Positions 1-7,124 of a DNA stretch of 42,197 bases are shown piece by piece. The DNA is taken from the NCBI GenBank assembly GCA_947177205.1, contig CAMWTO010000004.1, forward strand, positions 1 through 42,197, given 5' to 3'. The translations under genes were made by a program, and so were the position numbers. Within the stretch, counting starts at the first letter, position 1, and every line of letters begins with the position of its first letter. The notes below the pieces were generated by a model. The model did not search any database. It was not told the DNA's origin and worked only from the letters and a program-made list of their open reading frames with translations. Origin of the DNA: an uncultured Ruminococcus sp. (GTDB lineage Bacteria > Bacillota > Clostridia > Oscillospirales > Ruminococcaceae).

Positions 1-66
1 ACCAATCTTCTGACGAAGCCCCCACCTCTTAGCGAGTGAAACGAGCGTAGGTGGGAGAGAGTTCAC
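1..66 (+). mobile_element. Right-end fragment of an IS200/IS605-like element (partial at window edge)
   Basis: A hairpin with arms CCCACCT (21-27) and AGGTGGG (49-55) is preceded by GACGAAGCC and followed by a purine-rich stretch and GTTCAC (61-66). This layout resembles the right end of IS605/IS1341-type elements, where the tnpB 3' end and the omega-RNA scaffold overlap. The tnpB gene itself would lie left of the window. The family call rests on pattern resemblance only. Confidence 0.5.
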
Positions 67-115
67 TTATCATTATAATAACATCATTACTCAAAAAAGT
101 CAAGTAAAATTTTCC

Positions 116-144
116 TTGACAAAAATCCCCAAAAATAGTATAAT
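116..144 (+). promoter_or_regulatory. Promoter of rlmH
   Basis: TTGACA (116-121) and TATAAT (139-144) are separated by exactly 17 bp. They lie about 30 bp upstream of the rlmH start codon. Confidence 0.8.
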
Positions 145-175
145 AATATAATAATACTATTTATCAGGTGATTAT

Positions 176-649
176 ATGCTGATCCAGTTATTGACAGTCG
201 GAAAACAGAAAGAAGCGCATTTAGCAGCTGCACAGGAATTGTACATAAAAAGGCTCACGCCGTTTTGTAAATTCCAGTTCACGCAGCTCCCTGCCGTCCG
301 TCTGCCGGAACGTCCCTCGCAGAAAGAAATTGAACACGCCCTTGCCCTGGAAGCAGATGCCATCCGCAAACACCAGAAAGGGCTTACAATTGCGCTGTGC
401 ATCGAAGGAAACCAATACTCCAGTGAAAATTTTTCCAGACTTTTGACACAGGAAATTCCGCTCCGGGACAGTACTGTGACGTTCCTCATCGGCAGTTCGT
501 TCGGACTGCACGACAGCATCAAACAGGAGGCATTTCAGAGAATTTCCATGTCAGAGATGACATTCCCCCATGCCCTAGCGTCCGTGATGTTATTAGAACA
601 GATCTACCGGGCGTACCAGATTGCAAGACACACGGGATATCATAAATAA
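176..649 (+). CDS. rlmH: 23S rRNA (pseudouridine1915-N3)-methyltransferase RlmH
   Basis: This 157-aa protein has the full length of RlmH, the SPOUT-class methyltransferase that methylates pseudouridine 1915 of 23S rRNA in assembled 70S ribosomes. The N-terminus MLIQLLTVGK, the internal FLIGSSFGL segment of the knotted SAM-binding region, the SEMTFPHAL motif and the typical terminal HTGYHK are all visible. AGGTGA at 166-171 lies 4 nt before the ATG. The gene has its own promoter (116-144) and a hairpin terminator (710-741), so it looks monocistronic. In other Firmicutes rlmH often lies near walJ. Here walJ is 24 kb away, with accessory DNA in between. Confidence 0.95.
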   Translation: MLIQLLTVGKQKEAHLAAAQELYIKRLTPFCKFQFTQLPAVRLPERPSQKEIEHALALEADAIRKHQKGLTIALCIEGNQYSSENFSRLLTQEIPLRDSTVTFLIGSSFGLHDSIKQEAFQRISMSEMTFPHALASVMLLEQIYRAYQIARHTGYHK

Positions 650-709
650 TAATAAAAATTTAAATAACTCCGAAAATGTAAACCTTTTTTAGCTTACAAA
701 TATTTTCTC

Positions 710-741
710 AAAATTGTACATTTCTGTACAATTTTTGTCTT
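710..741 (+). terminator. Intrinsic terminator of rlmH
   Basis: A perfect 11-bp stem, AAAATTGTACA (710-720) with TGTACAATTTT (725-735), closes a TTTC loop and is followed by a T-rich tract. Confidence 0.8.
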
Positions 742-794
742 ATTTTTGCTATATATAAAAGTAACATTATATGATAGCTTTAGGAGGCAATTTT

Positions 795-2165
795 ATGACA
801 TTGGAAAATTATAAGTATCGCACAAACCCACTGTTTTTGCGGAATCAATTTTCAGAGTTTTCCGGAAAGCTTGGGATACCAGTCATTCCAAAACCAAATC
901 TTATACCAAAAGATCTGCATCAGCTCCGACTGTTACGGTTCGATCAGGTAAAGAATGATCATGCAAAGCACAGAAACAGGATGGTTCATTTTTTTCTGTA
1001 TGACTATCTTTTTGAAAAAGTGTGGCTGAATCCAGAAAACTTTGTGAAAATGCTGTTCCCTTACCGGGGGTTGCTTTCGCCGGATTTCAGTATGTATATT
1101 GAAATGCCGTCTGCAATACAGCTCTATAACACGTTCCGCAACAGATGGTGCGGCGCATATTTTGCTGAAAAGGGTCTGCGTGTCATTCCAACAGTCAGTT
1201 GGGGGGAAGAAAACAGCTTTGATTTCTGCTTTGAGGGAATTGAAAAGGGTTCTGCGGTTGCGGTCTCTACCTATATGTTTCATGCGCATGGCAATCATGC
1301 CGACCAGAAAGAGCTATTTATGGCAGGCTATCGTGAAATGCTGCGACGGATTGAACTAGAATATATTATCTGCTACAGTGAACCGTTTCCCGAAATGGAT
1401 GGAAATATTATCTATGTGGACTATGATCTTAGTTCATGGAAATATTTGGAGGATGACATCATTCCACCGGAAAGCATCAAGCATACACATGGTATCTTGA
1501 TAACAACCCCAAAGCGTGATATAATTTCGAAAACGGGATATGTTTGTAAAGGCAGTGGAAGTGCCGGAGGTGGAACATGGACTCCAAAAAATGAAGATGC
1601 TAAACGATTTAAAGGAGATCCGAATACAATAAAACACACCAAAGATAAGAATGGTGAAGATAGATATACAAAAATTGGAAAAGATGGCAGAGCTATCAGA
1701 GAGCGACATCATTCTGTCCATTTAAGACCAGATAAACACAGCAATCCCCATGATCACGAAATAACTTGGAAGGGACCGGATCAACATCCGGAAGTAGGTC
1801 CCCCTATTAACTATGATCCCGAAAATGGCATCCCTGTACCAGATTTAGATGCTTTCGGAAATGAGGTGAAATCCATGAATATTAACACTTATTATCCATC
1901 GGAAGAAATAGAAAATGATCACTTTGAATCTATCAGCGATTTTAAATGGTGTGTGTGTTGCGGAGGAGAAGTGCAGTTCTTATATCAAGGGGTCGGCTAT
2001 ACAATTACACATCCTGAGGGATTTATCAATATTTCAAAATTTTATCGTCCTGACACAGAGCTTGAAAGTGATGATATTGAGGATATTCTAAACTATCTCA
2101 TGGACGACGGAAAGAAACTGCGTGAGGTAATTACTGAGGTGGAGGTTACCGAACGTACAATTTAA
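795..2165 (+). CDS. DUF4417 protein fused to a toxin-like HSNPHDH module and an immunity-like C-terminal module
   Basis: The ATG at 795 is preferred over an in-frame ATG at 771 because AGGAGG (782-787) sits 7 nt before it, giving 456 aa. Residues 1-230 match my recollection of DUF4417, a domain of phage and mobile-element proteins (LENYKYRTNPLFLRNQF, HFFLYDY, LLSPDFSMY, FRNRWCGAYF, VSWGEENSFDFCF). No enzymatic role is known to me. After a glycine-rich linker (GSGSAGGGTWTP) comes a segment with IGKDGRAIRERHH and HSNPHDHEITW, which resembles the C-terminal modules of polymorphic-toxin and phage-associated proteins. The last 96 residues (FKWCVCCGGEVQFLYQG, DDIEDILNYL) resemble small proteins usually encoded as a separate gene. 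The function is unknown and the module boundaries are inferred. Confidence 0.75.
   Translation: MTLENYKYRTNPLFLRNQFSEFSGKLGIPVIPKPNLIPKDLHQLRLLRFDQVKNDHAKHRNRMVHFFLYDYLFEKVWLNPENFVKMLFPYRGLLSPDFSMYIEMPSAIQLYNTFRNRWCGAYFAEKGLRVIPTVSWGEENSFDFCFEGIEKGSAVAVSTYMFHAHGNHADQKELFMAGYREMLRRIELEYIICYSEPFPEMDGNIIYVDYDLSSWKYLEDDIIPPESIKHTHGILITTPKRDIISKTGYVCKGSGSAGGGTWTPKNEDAKRFKGDPNTIKHTKDKNGEDRYTKIGKDGRAIRERHHSVHLRPDKHSNPHDHEITWKGPDQHPEVGPPINYDPENGIPVPDLDAFGNEVKSMNINTYYPSEEIENDHFESISDFKWCVCCGGEVQFLYQGVGYTITHPEGFINISKFYRPDTELESDDIEDILNYLMDDGKKLREVITEVEVTERTI
1875..2165 (+). CDS. Possible separately initiated 96-aa immunity-like protein inside the DUF4417 fusion
   Basis: An in-frame ATG at 1875 is preceded by GAGGTG (1863-1868) at a 6-nt spacing, a good ribosome binding site in the middle of a coding region. 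From here the frame encodes 96 aa with CVCC near residue 28 and an acidic C-terminal helix (SDDIEDILNYLMDDGKK). This could be the start of what is normally a separate gene, now joined to the upstream frame because no stop codon intervenes. Whether both the fusion and the short form are made cannot be decided from sequence. Confidence 0.45.
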   Translation: MNINTYYPSEEIENDHFESISDFKWCVCCGGEVQFLYQGVGYTITHPEGFINISKFYRPDTELESDDIEDILNYLMDDGKKLREVITEVEVTERTI

Positions 2166-2178
2166 TTAGAATAACAAT

Positions 2179-2216
2179 AAATCCATATTTCGCACGTGTC
2201 GAAATATGGATTTTCT
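2179..2216. terminator. Bidirectional terminator between the DUF4417 gene and the tRNA genes
   Basis: A 14-bp perfect stem runs from 2179-2192 to 2200-2213 (AAATCCATATTTCG with its complement), with a 7-nt loop. TTTTCTT follows on the plus strand. It can serve both the DUF4417 gene (plus) and the converging tRNA transcript (minus). Confidence 0.8.
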
Positions 2217-2300
2217 TGGTGGGAGAAGATGGATTTGAACCATCGAAGCCGAAGCAACAGATTTACAGTCTGCCCCCTTTGACCACTCGGGAATTCTCCC
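2217..2300 (-). tRNA. tRNA-Tyr (anticodon GTA), CCA encoded
   Basis: On the minus strand the acceptor arms GGGAGAA and TTCTCCC pair over 7 bp. The anticodon arm CAGACTGTAAATCTG carries GTA in its loop. A long variable arm marks it as class II, as expected for bacterial tRNA-Tyr. The terminal CCA is encoded (TGG at 2217-2219 on plus). Confidence 0.95.
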
Positions 2301-2326
2301 AAATATGAAATTGTAAGAAATTACAG

Positions 2327-2399
2327 AGCTGGTGGACGGACTCGAACCCCCGACCTGCTGATTACAAATCAGCTGCTCTACCAACTGAGCTACACCAGC
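2327..2399 (-). tRNA. tRNA-Thr (anticodon TGT), CCA not encoded
   Basis: On the minus strand the acceptor arms GCTGGTG and CACCAGC pair. The D-arm contains AGCTCAGTTGGTAGAGC. The anticodon arm CTGATTTGTAATCAG presents TGT, and the T-arm contains GGTTCGAGTCC. No CCA is encoded after the discriminator base, so this tRNA depends on the CCA-adding enzyme encoded at 31481-32812. Confidence 0.95.
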
Positions 2400-2428
2400 A
2401 TATTTTTTTGTGCCTCACAACAGTATCT

Positions 2429-2457
2429 ATTATAGCATATATTTTCTGATTTGTCAA
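2429..2457 (-). promoter_or_regulatory. Promoter of the tRNA-Thr/tRNA-Tyr transcript
   Basis: Read on the minus strand, TTGACA (2452-2457) and TATAAT (2429-2434) are consensus boxes with exact 17-bp spacing, 30 bp upstream of tRNA-Thr. Confidence 0.85.
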
Positions 2458-2641
2458 GTGTTTTTCGAAAATTTTTTTAAATTTTTTCAAAAAATTTTCA
2501 AGCAGAATTTTGTCGGAATATCGTCGCTTTCCGGGTTTCTAAGATTATTTTCTGCATGTTAAGTGAAATTATTGTGAAAATTCAATAAATATCAACTGTG
2601 ATTTTGTTTCAAAATTCTGCTGTTTGCAACCCTCGGAATAC
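2458..2641. other. AT-rich intergenic segment between the tRNA promoter and the guaB promoter
   Basis: The segment holds a self-complementary AT stretch (GAAAATTTTTTT at 2467-2478 against AAAAAATTTTC at 2489-2499). I see no gene or recognisable riboswitch in it. Confidence 0.5.
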
Positions 2642-2670
2642 TTGACTTTTTAACGAAAAAAGAGTATGAT
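2642..2670 (+). promoter_or_regulatory. Promoter of guaB
   Basis: TTGACT (2642-2647) and TATGAT (2665-2670) are 17 bp apart, about 50 bp upstream of the guaB start. No purine riboswitch fold is recognisable in the short leader. Confidence 0.75.
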
Positions 2671-2679
2671 TATAAATAA

Positions 2680-4197
<1,518 letters not shown>

Positions 4198-4218
4198 AAT
4201 TCCGGATTTTGAAGTTTT

Positions 4219-4251
4219 AAAAAATCCTCCTGTCTGGCAGGGGGATTTTTT
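4219..4251 (+). terminator. Intrinsic terminator of guaB
   Basis: The stem AAAAAATCCTCCTG pairs with CAGGGGGATTTTTT around a 5-nt loop and ends in six T residues. Confidence 0.9.
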
Positions 4252-4321
4252 GGATCATCCAGCATAAACGACTTATTTTCTTCAGATCGTGTACTTTCTG
4301 GACACAAATTGTTGATTTTTA

Positions 4322-4350
4322 TTGCATCCGGCAAAGATCCATGCTATAAT
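4322..4350 (+). promoter_or_regulatory. Promoter of the LRR-dockerin gene
   Basis: TTGCAT (4322-4327) and TATAAT (4345-4350) are 17 bp apart, about 60 bp upstream of the start codon. Confidence 0.65.
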
Positions 4351-4409
4351 AGATCCATTGCAAAAAATATGAAAATTTAGATTTCAAATTTTAAAGGAGA
4401 GCTTGATCT

Positions 4410-6290
4410 ATGAAATTCAGAAAATTAGCCGCTGTTCTGGCATGTCTGCTTGTATTCGCTGAGACAACTGCCGTTGTCTTTCCGGAAATGACAGAATCCG
4501 TTGTATTGTCTGCAAATGCAGCAGAAACCGGTACACTTGGTGAACTGACCTATACAATAAATGATGGCTATATTGCAATCTCTGATTGTGATACATCTGT
4601 GACCAGTGTTGAGATTCCAAGTGAAATTGAGGGACTCCCTGTCACAGAAATTGCAAATTCTGCTTTTGAAAACTGTGCCTTGATGACAAGTGTGAGCATT
4701 CCGAACAGTGTGACAAAAATCGGCTATAAGGCATTCAAGGGATGCACAATGTTAAAGTCTGTGACAATTCCGGACAGTGTGACAGAAATCGTTGGTTATA
4801 GTTATTCTGATGGTGGTGCATTTCAGGGGTGTACCAATCTGGAAACAGTTACAATCGGAAATGGATTGCATGCAATCGGAAAAGAGGCATTCAAGGGCTG
4901 TACAAGTTTGACATTATTGACACTGGGTGAAAATGTGAATACAATTGGTGCATCTGCATTTTCCGGTTGTTCTTCTCTTGGAAACTTCACAATTCCGGAC
5001 AAGGTGACAACTTTGGGTAGTTCTGCTTTCTATGGATGCAGTATGAGCGAAGTAAGCATTCCGGAAAGTGTTTCTGAAATTGGTGAAAGTTGTTTTGCCG
5101 AATGCAGTAAGTTGGAAACTGTGACAGTTTTGGGCGGTGCAATTGGCATTTCTGCTTTTGAAAACTGTAAGGGGCTGTCAGACTTGACGCTTGCAAATGT
5201 AACATCCATTAATTACAAAGCATTCAAGGGATGCACAATGCTGAAATCTCTCACAATCCCAGACAGTGTGACAGAAATCGTTGGTTATACTTATTCTGAT
5301 GGTGGTGCATTCCAGGGCTGTACCAATCTGGAAACAGTTACAATTGGAAATGGATTGAGTACAATCGGAAAAGAGACATTCAAAGGCTGTACAAGTTTGA
5401 CATTACTGACACTGGGTAAAAATGTCAATACAATTGGCACATCTGCATTTTCCGGCTGTTCTTCTCTTGAAAGCTTCACAATTCCGGGCAAAGTAACAAC
5501 TTTGGATGATTCTGCTTTCTATGGATGCGGTATGAGTGAAGTTAGCATTCCGGAAAGTGTTTCTAAAATCGGTGAAAGTTGTTTTGCCGAATGCAGTAAG
5601 TTGGAAACTATGACAGTTTTGGGCGGTGCAATTGGTGTTTCTGCTTTTGAAAATTGTAAGGGACTGTCAAACCTGACACTTGAAAATGTCACATCTATTA
5701 ATTACAAAGCCTTCAAAGGATGCACAATGCTGAAATCTCTCACAATCCCGGACAGTGTGACAGAAATCGTTGGTTATACTTATTCTGATGGTGGTGCATT
5801 CCAGGGCTGTACCAATCTGAAAACGGTTACATTCGGAAAGAAACTGAATACAATCGGAAAAGAGGCATTTAAGGGCTGTACAAATTTAACAGAAATTGAT
5901 ATTCCTGATAATGTCACAACAATTGAAGTGAATGCCTTTTCCGGTACATCTCTAACTTCTGCAACTGTCAGAAGTAAAATCTGCACAATTGCAGATGGAA
6001 AAACGACTCTGCCCGTAACGGAGAACGGTACAATCTACGGCTTGGCGGATTCTTATGCACAGCAATATGCGGAAATGAATGGCTACACATTCGAATTGGC
6101 AGGGGATCAGCCCGTGACACCGCCTGTATCATCCGAAGGTGATGCCTACGATGCCGGAGACCTTGACGGCAACGGCGTTGTCAATGCGACGGATGCGTCC
6201 ATCATTCTGCAATATGCGGCAGAAGCAGGCGCAGGGAGCTTTACCGGCACAATGACGGAATATCTCAAAGAAAAAGGTTATCGCTCCTGA
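4410..6290 (+). CDS. Secreted BspA-type leucine-rich-repeat protein with a C-terminal half dockerin
   Basis: This 626-aa protein starts with a signal peptide (about residues 1-38, ending SANA-AE). Residues 45-545 form LRR_5 (BspA/TpLRR) repeats with the signature AFxGCTxLxxxxIPxxVTxI. The repeats contain a larger tandem unit of 163 residues present twice in full and once in part. Near residue 580 there is one complete dockerin calcium loop, DLDGNGVVNATD, followed by SIILQYAAEAGAGS. The second dockerin repeat is missing and the protein ends about 35 residues later. Such LRR proteins usually bind host or partner proteins at the surface. The dockerin half suggests, but does not prove, attachment to a cohesin. 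AAAGGAGA lies upstream of the ATG. Confidence 0.9.
   Translation: MKFRKLAAVLACLLVFAETTAVVFPEMTESVVLSANAAETGTLGELTYTINDGYIAISDCDTSVTSVEIPSEIEGLPVTEIANSAFENCALMTSVSIPNSVTKIGYKAFKGCTMLKSVTIPDSVTEIVGYSYSDGGAFQGCTNLETVTIGNGLHAIGKEAFKGCTSLTLLTLGENVNTIGASAFSGCSSLGNFTIPDKVTTLGSSAFYGCSMSEVSIPESVSEIGESCFAECSKLETVTVLGGAIGISAFENCKGLSDLTLANVTSINYKAFKGCTMLKSLTIPDSVTEIVGYTYSDGGAFQGCTNLETVTIGNGLSTIGKETFKGCTSLTLLTLGKNVNTIGTSAFSGCSSLESFTIPGKVTTLDDSAFYGCGMSEVSIPESVSKIGESCFAECSKLETMTVLGGAIGVSAFENCKGLSNLTLENVTSINYKAFKGCTMLKSLTIPDSVTEIVGYTYSDGGAFQGCTNLKTVTFGKKLNTIGKEAFKGCTNLTEIDIPDNVTTIEVNAFSGTSLTSATVRSKICTIADGKTTLPVTENGTIYGLADSYAQQYAEMNGYTFELAGDQPVTPPVSSEGDAYDAGDLDGNGVVNATDASIILQYAAEAGAGSFTGTMTEYLKEKGYRS
4725..5905 (+). 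repeat. 489-bp tandem repeat within the LRR gene (2 full copies and 1 partial)
   Basis: Copies begin near 4725, 5214 and 5703, a constant 489-nt period (163 codons). The first two copies are full length and very similar, and the third stops matching after about 200 nt. Each encodes the block from KAFKGCTMLKS through ENCKGLS. The in-frame period means a copy can be gained or lost without disrupting the protein. Confidence 0.9.
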
Positions 6291-6326
6291 TTTCGGGATA
6301 TTCCAGAGATTCAAATTATAAAATTC

Positions 6327-6367
6327 TTCCCCGTCTGCGCTTGTTACACTTGCCGAAAGACGGGGAA
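6327..6367 (+). terminator. Hairpin terminator after the LRR gene
   Basis: A 10-bp stem, TTCCCCGTCT (6327-6336) with AGACGGGGAA (6358-6367), is followed by a weak T-rich tail. Confidence 0.55.
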
Positions 6368-6428
6368 TCTTACTGATATTCGTGAAATTATTTTAAGATT
6401 TTTAAAATCCAGAAAGGATAGTGTGTTT

Positions 6429-6905
6429 ATGTTCCATTTTGTAACAGGAGATCTGCTGCAATCACATGCGGATGCATTAGTCAATGCTGTCAACTGTGAA
6501 GGCTATATGGGCAAGGGGATTGCTTATCAATTCAAGCAATATTTTCCAGAAATGAATGCTGCTTATGTCAAAAAATGCAGGGCAGGACAGCTCATTCCCG
6601 GTACATTGCACTGTTACGAGACGGAAAATCAATTGATTATCAATTTTCCAACCAAAAACAAATGGCGTGAAAAATCCAGAATGGAATATATTTCTTCCGG
6701 TCTGGATCAATTGTTAGAAACAATAAAATCACATCACATTCTTTCTATCGCTATTCCGCCGTTAGGCAGTGGAAATGGTGGTCTGAACTGGAGCGAAATA
6801 AAAGAACTGATGCTTGCAAAATTAGAACCGATTGAGAAAACAACGGAAATTTATATTTATGAACCATTCGCAAAAAATCAGACTGTTGTTCCTGCGAAAT
6901 CCTGA
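6429..6905 (+). CDS. DarG-like macrodomain protein (probable ADP-ribosyl hydrolase), orphan
   Basis: The ATG at 6429 is preferred to the upstream GTG (6423) because AAAGGA ends at 6418, giving 158 aa. The protein is essentially a single macrodomain: FVTGDLLQSHADALVNAVN (adenosine-binding strand), GYMGKGIA with Lys29 in the place of the catalytic lysine of DarG-type macrodomains, INFPTKNKW, and IPPLGSGNGGLNW. Known DarG proteins remove ADP-ribose placed on DNA thymidine by the toxin DarT. No DarT gene is adjacent and the C-terminal DarT-binding region of full-length DarG is absent. It could be a stand-alone ADP-ribose repair enzyme or an anti-toxin left over from a lost pair. The hydrolase role is inferred from the family. 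Confidence 0.85.
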   Translation: MFHFVTGDLLQSHADALVNAVNCEGYMGKGIAYQFKQYFPEMNAAYVKKCRAGQLIPGTLHCYETENQLIINFPTKNKWREKSRMEYISSGLDQLLETIKSHHILSIAIPPLGSGNGGLNWSEIKELMLAKLEPIEKTTEIYIYEPFAKNQTVVPAKS

Positions 6906-6931
6906 CTGTTATTGTCAATATGAATCTTAAT

Positions 6932-6980
6932 AAAAACCTCTCATTCCGTGAGTATTTCACGGCGTGGGGATTTATTTTTC
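6932..6980 (+). terminator. Hairpin terminator after the macrodomain gene
   Basis: An inner stem CCGTGA/TCACGG is extended by imperfect pairing of AAACCTC with GGGGATTT, followed by ATTTTT. Confidence 0.6.
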
Positions 6981-7003
6981 ATTGAAGTAAACAATTTTTA
7001 AAT

Positions 7004-7034
7004 TTAATTTAGATTTAACTTAGATTTAACACAA
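7004..7034 (+). promoter_or_regulatory. Phased TTTAA repeats upstream of the Na/Pi cotransporter (candidate Pho-type box)
   Basis: Two near-adjacent copies of TAGATTTAAC, preceded by a similar TTTAATT, give TTTAA units repeating every 10-11 nt. PhoP/PhoB-type regulators bind direct repeats phased to the helix turn. The next gene is a phosphate transporter and a PhoPR-like pair lies at 29355-31435, which makes a phosphate-starvation operator plausible. No binding is shown by the sequence alone. Confidence 0.35.
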
Positions 7035-7124
7035 TCACGCTGTTGCTTTTCATATTTTTCTGCTAAGATAAAATTATAAAAATTTATTTTTATCATTTTT
7101 GCTGAAAGGCGGTTTTCTGATCTT

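Noticed and set aside
771-794. Upstream start codon for the DUF4417 gene
   Set aside because: AGGAGG at 782-787 lies inside that extension and is correctly spaced for the ATG at 795.
4725-5905. CRISPR array
   Set aside because: The repeats are 489 bp, coding and in frame, with no short palindromic repeat and spacer pattern. No CRISPR-like array was found elsewhere in the window.
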